A DNA stretch of 64,000 nt from Arachidicoccus soli (GCF_003600625.1 NZ_CP032489.1:1054001-1118000), one strand, 5' to 3'; counted from the stretch's first letter, positions 35,902-44,422 are shown. Numbers and translations: made by a program. The notes: generated from the letters alone by a model not told the origin.

Positions 35902-36650
35902 ATTAAGAGAATTGAGGCATATACAATTTCTTGTGAAGCAAACCATTCTTTTTCTTTTCCCATTGTTAAGATATAACACAATGAAACACCTGCAACAATC
36001 ATCAACAGCATACTTATCCATTCCACTTGATATAGTGGTACTTTTCTTTGCATTCTTGATCGGTGAAAAAGCACTAAACAGATGAAAATGGAAAAAATTG
36101 CTGCAATAGCCGAAACAATAAATATCACCCTCCAATCATATTGGTCAATTAAGGTTAATGTAAAATAACTGGAAACTTCGCGCATTGTGCGGACGAAGCC
36201 ATAAAATACTCCATAAAAAAGCCCTCGATTTTTCAGAAATGGGAAAAGATCTATAGAGAGAGAAAGAAAATCAATAATACAGATAATCTTTAAACCACCC
36301 ATTAAAAAACTAGTGATTAATAATAACACCTCATTAGAGGTAAAGATGCATAAGACAGAAATAAAGAATTGTAGACCAATAACTCCTAATAATAAACTGA
36401 CGCGTCTAAAATAGTCTCTGAATCGGTAAGTTATAGGGAGTATAGCTACGAGGCCTACTGTGCTTATCAAAAGAAAGAAGGAGACCTTTGAGGAATCCAA
36501 CCCAAAATAAGAAGTTAACCGAGGGGCGATATCTTCATTTAAACCAGATATGAAATATTGTAGGGCGAGCAATAAAGTCGTTCCAATTATTGCCACCCAA
36601 CGAGGCATATTTGCCCTATATGGAGATGAGTGATATTTTGTAATTATCAT
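35902..36650 (-). pseudogene. MFS (DHA2-type) drug efflux transporter, 5' part (interrupted)
   Basis: It encodes residues 1 to about 249 of the transporter, with about seven spans from VAIIGTTLLLALQYFISG through MLLMIVAGVSLCYILTMG, including the DHA2-like charged loop YRFRDYFRRVSLLLG between early spans. Translation runs on into the IS for ten residues and stops at 35871. The start codon lies one base after the stop codon of the marR gene, so marR and the transporter form one transcription unit, a standard layout for a MarR-controlled efflux pump. The natural substrate cannot be told. Insertion should abolish function. Confidence 0.88.
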
Positions 36651-36651
36651 T

Positions 36652-37086
36652 TTATAACTTTTTATCCAAATTGAGAATGATACTTTTTAGTACATTGTCA
36701 GTAATGTCTAAGTCCTGAGAAGCAATACCTTCCAAGGCGCCTAGTCTTAACTTATTTATCAACGGTTCTACTTCTTTTTGTAACTCCTTCCCTTTAGAGG
36801 TAAGTTGTATTTTTTTTTGCCTTCGATCAGTTTTGTCCACAGGACAGATGATAAGCGTTCTTCGTTCTAAATTTTTTATAATTTTAGTCATTCCACCTTT
36901 GTCTTTATGTAAGGTATCGGCCAATTCTTGTTGACTTTTTCCATCGGCTTTCCATAATTCGATGAGTGTGCCACACATTTCCGAACTTAAGTCAATATTA
37001 TTTTCGAATAATAAGGCATTTATTTTCATTCTATAAAGCATTGTTGTCCGTGCGAGTAGACCGGTAAGCTCTAGTTTGTTTTGCAT
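36652..37086 (-). CDS. MarR-family transcriptional regulator
   Basis: A 144-residue winged-helix dimer-type regulator. The recognition region is KSQQELADTLHKDKGGMTKIIKNLERRTLI at about residues 50-80, followed by the wing DKTDRRQKKIQLTSKGKELQ. It sits immediately upstream of the (now broken) MFS transporter, with one base between the genes, so it most likely repressed itself and the pump and was released by a ligand that the pump exported. A 38-bp palindrome overlaps its promoter. Confidence 0.9.
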   Translation of the reverse strand: MQNKLELTGLLARTTMLYRMKINALLFENNIDLSSEMCGTLIELWKADGKSQQELADTLHKDKGGMTKIIKNLERRTLIICPVDKTDRRQKKIQLTSKGKELQKEVEPLINKLRLGALEGIASQDLDITDNVLKSIILNLDKKL

Positions 37087-37106
37087 GACATATCTGATTT
37101 AGAATG

Positions 37107-37114
37107 CAAAGTTA
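37107..37114 (-). promoter_or_regulatory. Bacteroidota-type -7 promoter box of marR
   Basis: On the minus strand it reads TAACTTTG (TAnnTTTG consensus), 20 bp upstream of the marR ATG. A TTG at a -33-like distance falls inside the palindrome. Its 3' edge overlaps the operator palindrome by three bases. Confidence 0.6.
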
Positions 37115-37149
37115 TAAATATTAGTTGAATATTCAACTAATATTTATAA
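37112..37149. promoter_or_regulatory. 38-bp perfect palindrome, probable MarR operator
   Basis: A perfect palindrome of two 19-bp arms centred on TTGAATATTCAA, with core TAGTTGAATATTCAACTA typical of MarR-family sites. It covers the spacer and overlaps the -7 box of the marR promoter, so binding would block RNA polymerase. Confidence 0.82.
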
Positions 37150-37358
37150 AATAATTTCCTTCCTGCTTAAGATCAAGCACTTTAAGATTTAAAATAGAAA
37201 GGAGGTTTTTTGATGTATAAATAATTATTGAATATGTAATTGATATCTTTTAATAAGATGTAGAAAAATATCAAATCATAATTCTTCATTCCTAATTCGT
37301 AAGGCAAATTGTCTTATTTTTGCAAAGAATTTTTTTATAAAATAATAATCAAAATAAT

Positions 37359-38768
37359 ATGGCATACGACGTATTGGTAATTGGAAGCGGCCCTGGAGGT
37401 TATCCTGCAGCAATTCGCGCTTCTCAGTTAGGATTTAAAGTGGCAATTATAGAAAAAGAGAGCTTAGGTGGTATTTGCCTTAATTGGGGCTGTATTCCCA
37501 CTAAAGCATTGTTGAAAAGCGCACAAGTAAATAACTATTTTAAGCACGCAGATGCTTATGGGTTAAAAGCTGAAAAGATAGAAGCGGACTTCAATGCGAT
37601 TATCAAGCGTAGCCGGGGCGTAGCTGAAAAGATGAGTAAGGGTGTTCAATTCTTAATGAAGAAGAACAAGATTGATGTAATAATGGGAACGGCTACTTTA
37701 AAAACAAAATCTCAAGTAGAAATTATAGCTGCAGATGGCAGTAAACAAACCTTGGATGCTAAGTTTATTGTAATTGCTACGGGTGGTAGAAGTCGCGTGT
37801 TGCCTAATATTCCGCAAGATGGAAAGAAAATAATTGGCTATCGCGAAGCAATGGTTTTACCTGAACAACCAAAATCTATGTTGGTCGTTGGTAGCGGTGC
37901 TATTGGAACGGAGTTTGCGTTTTTCTACAATAGTATTGGAACAAAAGTGACGATTGTTGAATTTGCTGATAGAGTTGTTCCTGTTGAAGATGCAGATATT
38001 TCAAAAGAATTGGAAAAACAATTCAAAAAACAAGGGATCGAAATTTATACAAGTGCAAGCGTTGAAAGTGTAGATACTTCTGGAGCTGGAACAAAATCTA
38101 CTGTGAAAAAGCAAGACGGCAGCACCTTTACTATTGAAGCCGACATCGTTTTGAGTGCGGCCGGTGTGGTTGCGAATGTTGAAAATATTGGATTAGAAAC
38201 TTTAGGAATTAAAACTGAAAAAGGAAAAATCATTGTAGATAAATATCAGCAAACAAATATTGCAGGAGTTTACGCTATAGGAGATTGTACCCCACATCAG
38301 GCTTTAGCTCATAAGGCAAGCAAAGAAGGTATTAATGCTGCGGAACATATGGCTTATAGTGAAAAGAAATTGGCGCATCAACCGGAAGGAATTGATTATA
38401 ATAATGTTCCGGGTTGTACATATTGTGAACCTGAAATATCCTCCGTAGGAATGACAGAAGCTCAAGCAAAAGAAGCGGGTTATGAATTGAAGGTGGGCAA
38501 ATTTCCTTTTATAGCCTCAGGTAAAGCCACTGCTGCAGGTGCTACGGATGGTTTTGTGAAGGTAATCTATGATGCAAAATACGGTGAGTTGTTAGGCGCG
38601 CATATGATTGGTTTAAACGTTACTGATATGATTGCGGAAGCAGTTGTTGCTAGAAAATTAGAGACTACAGGTCACGAAATATTAAATGCGATTCATCCAC
38701 ATCCAACGATGAGCGAAGCTTTCAAAGAAGCAACGGCCGTGGCTTATGGTGAAGCAACAGATATTTAA
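37359..38768 (+). CDS. lpdA: Dihydrolipoyl dehydrogenase (E3)
   Basis: A 469-residue flavoprotein that re-oxidises dihydrolipoamide in pyruvate, 2-oxoglutarate or branched-chain dehydrogenase complexes and glycine cleavage. The FAD motif is GSGPGG at 9-14, the redox pair is C40/C45 in GGICLNWGCIPTK, the NAD motif is VVGSGAIGTEFA near 178, the second FAD motif ends in YAIGDC, and the C-terminal base is in HPHPTMSEAF. It is a lone gene, with a terminator after it. Confidence 0.96.
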   Translation: MAYDVLVIGSGPGGYPAAIRASQLGFKVAIIEKESLGGICLNWGCIPTKALLKSAQVNNYFKHADAYGLKAEKIEADFNAIIKRSRGVAEKMSKGVQFLMKKNKIDVIMGTATLKTKSQVEIIAADGSKQTLDAKFIVIATGGRSRVLPNIPQDGKKIIGYREAMVLPEQPKSMLVVGSGAIGTEFAFFYNSIGTKVTIVEFADRVVPVEDADISKELEKQFKKQGIEIYTSASVESVDTSGAGTKSTVKKQDGSTFTIEADIVLSAAGVVANVENIGLETLGIKTEKGKIIVDKYQQTNIAGVYAIGDCTPHQALAHKASKEGINAAEHMAYSEKKLAHQPEGIDYNNVPGCTYCEPEISSVGMTEAQAKEAGYELKVGKFPFIASGKATAAGATDGFVKVIYDAKYGELLGAHMIGLNVTDMIAEAVVARKLETTGHEILNAIHPHPTMSEAFKEATAVAYGEATDI

Positions 38769-38790
38769 AAAAATAGAAGTTAAAAAGTAA

Positions 38791-38828
38791 AACCCGCAGC
38801 AATTCAATTATTTGCTGCGGGTTTTTTA
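38791..38828. terminator. Terminator after lpdA
   Basis: Stem AACCCGCAGCAA / TTGCTGCGGGTT with a nine-base loop, followed by TTTTTT on the plus strand. Convergent dapA ends 60 bp further on. Confidence 0.92.
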
Positions 38829-38889
38829 TTCCTTCTTTGCAATGCTTTTTGAAGGACCCTCTTTTAATATATAAAAGATGGCCCTTTTA

Positions 38890-39771
38890 TTATTTATTCA
38901 AGAAATTTTTTATTTTTTGATGATTAGCCTCACTTAAAGAAATTAATGGAAGTCTCACCACATTCTCTAATAGTCCTTTTTCACTCATAAATGCTTTCAC
39001 ACCTGCCGGATTATTCTCGCAGAACATCAATTCACAAGCTTCTATCAATTGATTATTAAGCGCAGTCGCTTCTGCAAATTTATTTTCTAAACATAGACGA
39101 ACTATCTCAGACATTTCTTTTGGATAAGCATTTCCCATTACACTAATAACCCCTTGCATACCTATGGCAATTTGAGGAATTAAAATATCATCCTCTCCAC
39201 TCGTTATGAAAAAGTCGCTTGGGGCATCACGTAATATTTTTGTAAACTGAGCAAAGTTTCCACAAGCTTCTTTAATGCCGCCAATATTTTTCACTTCTTT
39301 CGCTAAGCGTATAACCGTTGATGCATCTATATTTTTGCCTGTCCTGTGTGGCACGTTGTACAAGATGATAGGTTTAGGAGAAACTGCTGCAAGAGCTTTA
39401 TAGTGTTGATAAATTCCTTCTTGTGAAGGTTTGCTATAATAAGGAGAAGCACTTAATACTGCAGTTGCTTTTTCTAGCGGATATGTTTGTAAATTATGGA
39501 TTACTTCGTTGGTATTGTTACCACCTATACCTACCACTACTGGTACACGACTATCCACAATTTTATATGTGAAATTGATAATCTCTATTTGTTCCTCTCT
39601 GGAAAGGGTAGGAGTCTCACCCGTTGTCCCAAGCGATACAATATAATTTATATTGTTATTGATTAAAAAATTAATAATCTTTTCTAAAGCATTATAATCG
39701 ATAGAAAAATCTTTTTTAAAAGGCGTAACGATAGCGACACCTGTGCCTTTTAATGAATTGTGAAGTGACAT
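38890..39771 (-). CDS. dapA: 4-hydroxy-tetrahydrodipicolinate synthase
   Basis: A 293-residue TIM-barrel aldolase that condenses pyruvate with aspartate semialdehyde in the lysine/diaminopimelate pathway. The GTTGETPTL motif is at ~48-56, Tyr138 is in YNVPHRTG (with the Arg for substrate binding just after), and the Schiff-base lysine is K167 in GIKEACGN. The opening GTGVAIVTPF is standard. Related aldolases (N-acetylneuraminate lyase, KDG aldolase) share the fold, but this pattern fits DapA. It is 69 bp downstream of accA on the same strand. Confidence 0.94.
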   Translation of the reverse strand: MSLHNSLKGTGVAIVTPFKKDFSIDYNALEKIINFLINNNINYIVSLGTTGETPTLSREEQIEIINFTYKIVDSRVPVVVGIGGNNTNEVIHNLQTYPLEKATAVLSASPYYSKPSQEGIYQHYKALAAVSPKPIILYNVPHRTGKNIDASTVIRLAKEVKNIGGIKEACGNFAQFTKILRDAPSDFFITSGEDDILIPQIAIGMQGVISVMGNAYPKEMSEIVRLCLENKFAEATALNNQLIEACELMFCENNPAGVKAFMSEKGLLENVVRLPLISLSEANHQKIKNFLNK

Positions 39772-39840
39772 TTATAATAAGAAATTTGCGTTTGTTTTTA
39801 GAAAAAATAAAAATAGGAAATTACTTGAAATATAAGCAAT

Positions 39841-40812
39841 TTATTCTGTCCAAAAGCCCATTTTTTCAAATTTTTCTATTCTCATTGAAATCCGTTTTTC
39901 AGCCGAAATTTTCTTTAATTCAACTAATGACTTTTTGATAAATGATTTTAATGTTTCTGCGGCTGCATTATAGTCCCAATGCGCACCACCAGGTGGCTCC
40001 GGAATCACATCATCTACCAATTTAAATTTACTCATATAGTCTGAAGTAAGTTTTAATTGCTCCGCAGCTGTCTCTTTAAAATCCCAACTGCGCCATAAAA
40101 TTGAGCTACAATTTTCAGGAGAAATTACTGTATACCAAGAATTTTCCATCATAAATACTTTGTCACCCACACCAATTCCCAATGCGCCCCCACTGGCGCC
40201 TTCTCCAATGATCACACAAATAACCGGTACTTTCAGTTTAAACATTTCATAAATGTTTCTTGCGATAGCTTCACTTTGACCACGCTCTTCTGCTTCCATA
40301 CCAGGAAAAGCTCCCGGGGTGTCAATAAGCGTGACAATGGGTTTGTCAAACTTTTCAGCTAATCGCATCAAGCGCAATGCTTTTCTATAGCCTTCAGGAT
40401 TGGCCATGCCAAAGTTGCGCAGTTGGCGTTGCTTGGTATTTGTTCCTTTTTGTTGACCAATAAACATCACTGTTTCGCCATCTAATAGGCCAAATCCTCC
40501 AACCATTGCTTTATCGTCTTTTACATTTCTATCACCAAATAGTTCGGTAAAATTGGTTGTCATTTTATCGATATATTTAAGTGTATAGGGCCTGTCAGGA
40601 TGACGACTCAATTGCACCCTTTGCCAAGGTGTGAGGTGGTCTGTAATTTCTTTACGTTTATTTACTATATGATCTTCTAATTGTTGAATATTTGATGAAT
40701 AATCAATTTTCGAATTCTTTTCGGCAAGCTTTTTTGCTTGATCAATTTGCTCGTACAATTCTTTAATAGGTTTCTCAAAATCAAGAAACTGCCGGTTAGG
40801 ATATTCAGGCAT
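39841..40812 (-). CDS. accA: Acetyl-CoA carboxylase carboxyltransferase subunit alpha
   Basis: A 323-residue subunit that, with AccD, moves the carboxyl group from biotin to acetyl-CoA to make malonyl-CoA for fatty acid synthesis. The N-terminal [23 protein letters not shown] helix and [11 protein letters not shown] are typical. The acyl-CoA-binding crotonase-like core shows [21 protein letters not shown] and [15 protein letters not shown]. Full length. It reads toward dapA; the tRNA pair lies divergently upstream. Confidence 0.96.
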   Translation of the reverse strand: MPEYPNRQFLDFEKPIKELYEQIDQAKKLAEKNSKIDYSSNIQQLEDHIVNKRKEITDHLTPWQRVQLSRHPDRPYTLKYIDKMTTNFTELFGDRNVKDDKAMVGGFGLLDGETVMFIGQQKGTNTKQRQLRNFGMANPEGYRKALRLMRLAEKFDKPIVTLIDTPGAFPGMEAEERGQSEAIARNIYEMFKLKVPVICVIIGEGASGGALGIGVGDKVFMMENSWYTVISPENCSSILWRSWDFKETAAEQLKLTSDYMSKFKLVDDVIPEPPGGAHWDYNAAAETLKSFIKKSLVELKKISAEKRISMRIEKFEKMGFWTE

Positions 40813-40908
40813 AATACATGAATGTTTAGTTAATAGGATGTAAAAGTACAGTTTGAAATTTTTTTTAAAAAATATTTGTTTAGTAAATATTTTTGTTCTT
40901 TATTTGCA

Positions 40909-40942
40909 CTCTCAAAACGGTACAATACTAACGTTTTGAGAG
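40909..40942 (+). repeat. 11-bp inverted repeat just upstream of tRNA-Asp
   Basis: CTCTCAAAACG and its complement are separated by 12 bases, ending 5 bp before the tRNA. It could form a hairpin in the primary transcript or be a protein site, and the role is unknown. Confidence 0.55.
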
Positions 40943-40947
40943 GTTTT

Positions 40948-41021
40948 GGATCGGTAGTTCAGTTGGTTAGAATGCCGCCCTGTCACGGCGGAGGTCGCGA
41001 GTTCGAGTCTCGTCCGGTCCG
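40948..41021 (+). tRNA. tRNA-Asp (anticodon GTC)
   Basis: 74 nt. Acceptor GGATCGG pairs with CCGGTCC, then discriminator G, with no encoded CCA. Anticodon loop CTGTCAC sits in stem CCGCC/GGCGG, and the T-loop is GTTCGAGTC. Confidence 0.97.
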
Positions 41022-41036
41022 CAAAAAAAGGAATAC

Positions 41037-41110
41037 TCTTCCTTAGCTCAGTTGGTTAGAGCATCTGACTGTTAATCAGAGGGTCGTTGGTTCAAGTCCA
41101 ACAGGGAGAG
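41037..41110 (+). tRNA. tRNA-Asn (anticodon GTT)
   Basis: 74 nt. Acceptor TCTTCCT pairs with AGGGAGA, then discriminator G. Anticodon loop CTGTTAA is in stem CTGA/TCAG, and the T-loop is GGTTCAAGTCC. It lies 15 bp after tRNA-Asp and is probably co-transcribed with it. Confidence 0.97.
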
Positions 41111-41120
41111 CTTAACAATC

Positions 41121-41156
41121 AAGCACTTACGAAGTAAAATTCATAAGTGCTTTTTC
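41121..41156 (+). terminator. Terminator of the tRNA-Asp/tRNA-Asn unit
   Basis: Stem AAGCACTTA / TAAGTGCTT with a 14-base loop, followed by TTTT, 10 bp after tRNA-Asn. Confidence 0.85.
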
Positions 41157-41224
41157 ATTTGATACATGTCAAGGATCAACACAAAATGGCTTATCAGCTC
41201 TGCTAGTTATTTACTAAATTTTTG

Positions 41225-41242
41225 TACATTTGTACAAATGTA
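41225..41242. promoter_or_regulatory. 18-bp perfect palindrome overlapping the kinase-like gene start, with TAnnTTTG box
   Basis: TACATTTGTACAAATGTA is perfectly self-complementary. It contains the box TACATTTG (TAnnTTTG) and also the ATG at 41238. It may be an operator that hides promoter and start, or chance symmetry of an AT-rich promoter. Confidence 0.5.
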
Positions 41243-41894
41243 TAGCGATGATACCAGAGAAAAGCTTAAAAATGTCATTTGCGGAACGGTCATTGAGGGG
41301 GCGAGAGATTCTTGCACAACAATCAGAAACAACCTATGCCGAAGCTTTGAAACAAGTCCAACAATTAAAAAAGAATTCGAAGATAAAGCAATCATCAAAG
41401 AAAAGCAGGCCGAATACTTAAGAAAGTATGGTAAACACAATGACATTTGGTTAGCTTCGCTCCCGAAAGATGCCAATTATCTGACACATGGTGGAGAAGC
41501 GAAGGTCTATCTAAATGGTGATCGTAAAAGCGTATTAAAATTAAATGATTCTGTTTATTATGCAACTTGGCTTGAGTTTTTTGATAGTCTTGTCATCCAC
41601 AACTTATTGTTTGCAGAAACAGAATATTCTTGTCAAGGTTTCATAGAAATGGAGGGATTGTTATACGCGGTACTCAAGCAGGATTATGTGAAAGCAGATG
41701 GAGAGGCTAATATTGAAGATATTAAAGAAATCCTCGATTTTAATGGCTTTAAGAATATTAAACGAAATGATTACTTTAATCAGGAGTTTGCATTGTTGTT
41801 GGAAGATATCCATGATGAGAACGTGATTAATCACTCAGGCAACCTCTTTTTTATTGATACCGTTTTCTACATCACAAAAAATGGTAAAGTTTGA
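41238..41894 (+). CDS. Polyvalent-protein-type kinase-like protein
   Basis: A 218-residue protein if started at ATG 41238 (MYSDDTREKL); an ATG at 41166 in the same frame would overlap the tRNA-terminator tail and is less likely. Residues ~85-215 resemble the divergent Ser/Thr/Tyr kinase-like domain found in polyvalent proteins of phages and conjugative elements: a glycine-rich entry (THGGEAKVYL), a lysine in SVLKLND, a hinge-like YAVLKQDYV, and the catalytic-loop-like LLLEDIHDENVINHSGNLFFIDT. The DIHDEN/IDT pair fits the kinase HxDxxxxN and DFG positions. The N-terminal TTIRNNLCRSFETSPTIKKEFED recurs in this family in Bacteroidota, from memory. It sits alone beside tRNA-Asn, so it may be left over from an integrated element. 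Confidence 0.65.
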   Translation: MYSDDTREKLKNVICGTVIEGARDSCTTIRNNLCRSFETSPTIKKEFEDKAIIKEKQAEYLRKYGKHNDIWLASLPKDANYLTHGGEAKVYLNGDRKSVLKLNDSVYYATWLEFFDSLVIHNLLFAETEYSCQGFIEMEGLLYAVLKQDYVKADGEANIEDIKEILDFNGFKNIKRNDYFNQEFALLLEDIHDENVINHSGNLFFIDTVFYITKNGKV

Positions 41895-42173
41895 TTGAGA
41901 CTTTCCTGTATAGATTGACTAAATTATACGCTTAAATCCATACAGAGATGAAAGAAACTAAATTTTTTTGAGCCCTATTTTTTCACCCTCTTCTCACAAG
42001 TTTTTGACTTGATCCAAAAGATCTGCGTATTTTTCACTAGCAATCAAGAAATTAGAAAAGGACCATGGGCTCTTAATAAAGGCGGTGCGCAATTACTACA
42101 TCCACTGTATAATTGGCATTGAATCAAATGAAATATTTGCATATATTTTAAAATCTCTATGTAAAATCATTAT

Positions 42174-42668
42174 CTATTTATTAGGAAGCCCCCATTTTTT
42201 TACCAATTCAGCATTAAGCCCACCTTCTTTGCCATTGGGTTTTCCTATGCCCCTCTCAATTAGATTTTTCAAGCTGCCTTGTATATAGCTCGTCCATGCA
42301 TCTCTGCAAACATTGTAACATTCATAATCCGGAATCAATCCTACATGTGTAAATACAATATTAGTTTTGCCGCCATCAGGCTCTAACTCAAAAATCAATT
42401 TTGTGCCTACCCATTCAGTTTTATCTTTTGTAAAATTAAATTCGTTATCTAATACTTGATAAACTAATTTTTTATCAGTATCCATCTCTATAAGTTTGAT
42501 TTTACTAAGATGGACATCTTTGTAATGATAGAAAAAAATATCCCCAGGTATGTCAGTATTCCCTTCAATTTCTTCCGACCACCAAGCTTTGAAATTTTTA
42601 ATGGCATTAAAAGAAGTATGCATATCTTTTTCAACAATTATGCTCGTTGTGAAATTTGTATTTGCCAT
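42174..42668 (-). CDS. SRPBCC (AHSA1-like) domain protein, copy 1
   Basis: A 164-residue protein when started at ATG 42668 (MANTNFTTSIIVEKD); a TTG nine codons earlier is also in frame. It has the helix-grip fold of the Activator of Hsp90 homologue 1 family: entry FNAIKNFKAWWSEEIEGNTD, central KLVYQVLDNEF, and the closing GGKTNIVFTHVGLIPDYECYNVCRDAWTSYIQGSLKNLIERG. Proteins of this kind bind hydrophobic ligands. It is similar to the next gene in overall layout, including the motif FTHxGLxPxxECYxxCxxAWTxYI, so the two are paralogues. Confidence 0.82.
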   Translation of the reverse strand: MANTNFTTSIIVEKDMHTSFNAIKNFKAWWSEEIEGNTDIPGDIFFYHYKDVHLSKIKLIEMDTDKKLVYQVLDNEFNFTKDKTEWVGTKLIFELEPDGGKTNIVFTHVGLIPDYECYNVCRDAWTSYIQGSLKNLIERGIGKPNGKEGGLNAELVKKWGLPNK

Positions 42669-42758
42669 ATTGTTTATTTTTAGATTTTGATTCAATTCAT
42701 TCTTTTCTTCAAGGGTTAAATATGATTGCCAATATTAATAAAAGCTGCTACAATAGTT

Positions 42759-43187
42759 TTATTTGAGATTTTCTCTAAGATTATTTAGATACTGTGTCCA
42801 TGCATTTGAACATTGTTCATAACATTCTATTTCTGGAGATAATCCTTGATGTGTAAAAGTAACTTTCGTTTTGTTCCCGGCTTTTTCAAGAATATCAAAC
42901 CTTAGTTTAGTATGTTCCCATTCTTTTGGATTTTCTAAAAATGAGAGGTTACTTGCTATTACCTCCCAAACAATTTTCTTATAAGGAATGAGCTCTATTA
43001 ATTTTTGCTTTGTAAAATGCATTCCTTCACCTGCAGAAAAAGAAAATTCATCATTTATCTTTTGACTTTTACCAGTGATGGTTTCACCATATATACCCGA
43101 CCACCATTTTTTAATATTTAACAATAATGCAAATACTGCTTTTGCAGATTGATGGGATTCAATGTCGAATGAATAATTTTTCATCAT
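42759..43187 (-). CDS. SRPBCC (AHSA1-like) domain protein, copy 2
   Basis: A 142-residue paralogue of the downstream gene. Shared blocks are WWSGIYGETITG near residue 30 and VTFTHQGLSPEIECYEQCSNAWTQYLNNL at the end. It is divergent from the GlxA-type regulator gene (118 bp between starts), and the two SRPBCC genes read away from it, so the regulator may control both. Ligand unknown. Confidence 0.82.
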   Translation of the reverse strand: MMKNYSFDIESHQSAKAVFALLLNIKKWWSGIYGETITGKSQKINDEFSFSAGEGMHFTKQKLIELIPYKKIVWEVIASNLSFLENPKEWEHTKLRFDILEKAGNKTKVTFTHQGLSPEIECYEQCSNAWTQYLNNLRENLK

Positions 43188-43305
43188 TTTTTTGTTTGTT
43201 TATAACAAAGGTAATTTCTATATTATAATTTAATGATGTGTATTTTAGACATTATAAAGGGTTGATTTGGACATTATTTTTTTATATTTTTGCAGAAAAA
43301 AGAGG

Positions 43306-44304
43306 ATGAAACATTTGAGCATCTTAGTTCCTGATGAACAAACAACAATGAGTACCATAGCTTGTATTGTAGGGACATTTCAAGTGTTTACTGAAGCAAA
43401 TAATTACTTGGAAAGAAAGGGAAAATCGGCTATTTTTAGAATTGAATTAGTGGGTGCTACAAAAAGTAATTTCTTAAACAACAAGATTTTATCTATTAAA
43501 CATCACATAACTATTAATGAAATTGCCAAAACCAATATTATTATTATTCCACCTTCCTTAATTCGTAGTTATGAAAAGGCAACCAAAAATAATAAATTGC
43601 TTATTGATTGGATTGCAGAGAAATACAAAGAAGGCGCGGAGTTGGCAAGCATGTGTGCAGGAGTTTTTATGCTCGCTTCCACAGAATTGCTTGCAGGGAA
43701 AACATGTTCCACGCATTGGTCATTATCAGAAGATTTTAGAGAATTATACCCAGATATAAATTTGCAAACAGATAAATTGATTACCGACGAAAATGGAATT
43801 TATACAAATGGAGGAGCCTATTCTTTTTTACATCTATTAATGTACTTAGTTGAAAAGTTTTATGACCGACAAACAGCCATACATTGCGCCAAATATTTTC
43901 AAATAGATTTAGATAGAAATTTGCAAGCCGAATTTACTATATTTAATGGGCACAAAAAGCATAATGACGAGGTCATTTTACATGCTCAAAAGTTCTTGGA
44001 AGAAAATTATCGAGATAAAATTTCCATTGAAAAATTATCTACCGATTTAGGTACTGGCAGAAGAAACTTTGACCGAAGGTTTATAAAAGCTACCGGTCTT
44101 AGTCCGATAGATTATTTGCAAAGAATAAAAATTGAAGTTGCCAAAAAAATGTTTGAAACTACGAGAAAGACAGTTAACGAAGTAATGTATGAAGTAGGTT
44201 ACAATGATACAAAAGCTTTTAGAGAAGTATTTAGTCGCGTTACTGGTTTGTCACCGCTGGTTTATAAGTCAAAGTACAATAAAGAAAGTGCATCATTTAT
44301 ATAA
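43306..44304 (+). CDS. GlxA-type AraC-family transcriptional regulator (DJ-1/PfpI plus HTH)
   Basis: A 332-residue regulator. The start at 43306 is set by an AAGAGG ribosome-binding-like sequence 5-10 bases upstream and by the LSILVPDEQTT opening of a DJ-1 domain; an ATG-like start 39 bases earlier would add an unrelated tail. Residues ~1-185 are the DJ-1/PfpI-like domain with the cysteine C117 in ASMCAGVFMLAST. The C-terminal ~95 residues are the two-helix-turn-helix AraC domain (EKLSTDLGTGRRNFDRRFIKATGLSPIDYLQRIKIEVAKK and the second HTH ending GLSPLVYKSKY). It is a likely activator. It faces the two SRPBCC genes. Confidence 0.9.
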   Translation: MKHLSILVPDEQTTMSTIACIVGTFQVFTEANNYLERKGKSAIFRIELVGATKSNFLNNKILSIKHHITINEIAKTNIIIIPPSLIRSYEKATKNNKLLIDWIAEKYKEGAELASMCAGVFMLASTELLAGKTCSTHWSLSEDFRELYPDINLQTDKLITDENGIYTNGGAYSFLHLLMYLVEKFYDRQTAIHCAKYFQIDLDRNLQAEFTIFNGHKKHNDEVILHAQKFLEENYRDKISIEKLSTDLGTGRRNFDRRFIKATGLSPIDYLQRIKIEVAKKMFETTRKTVNEVMYEVGYNDTKAFREVFSRVTGLSPLVYKSKYNKESASFI

Positions 44305-44305
44305 A

Positions 44306-44341
44306 AAAGAGATGCAAAATGTTATTATTTGCATCTCTTTA
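44306..44341. terminator. Terminator between GlxA-type regulator and YncE-like gene
   Basis: Stem AAAGAGATGCAAA / TTTGCATCTCTTT with loop ATGTTATTA. It serves both convergent genes. Confidence 0.85.
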
Positions 44342-44422
44342 AATTTAAGACATTCATTCTAAAATATTGTTTAGAAGAAAATAAAATCTCTAAAAACAAT
44401 TGACAAAATTAATGCTTATCTT

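Larger units (their letters stand above)
34414..35906. mobile_element. IS1380-family insertion sequence with 5-bp target duplication
   Basis: The element spans 34419-35901 (1483 bp). The ends are 13-bp perfect inverted repeats: CCCAAAAAGTTCA on the left and TGAACTTTTTGGG on the right, with weaker similarity beyond. Directly outside are copies of ATTAA at 34414-34418 and 35902-35906, a duplication size compatible with IS1380. It carries one intact transposase gene on the minus strand and interrupts an MFS transporter gene read in the same direction. The intact transposase and exact duplication suggest a recent event. Confidence 0.9.

Noticed and set aside
41272-41421. A short open frame (MSFAERSLRGREILAQQ...) overlapping the kinase-like gene in another frame
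   Set aside because: It overlaps the N-terminal coding part of the kinase-like protein, whose TTIRNNLCRSF block looks genuinely conserved. Two overlapping coding frames are not needed to explain it.
41037-42173. A complete integrated element bounded by tRNA-Asn
   Set aside because: I found no second copy of the tRNA 3' end and no integrase gene in the next kilobase, so only an isolated gene is claimed.
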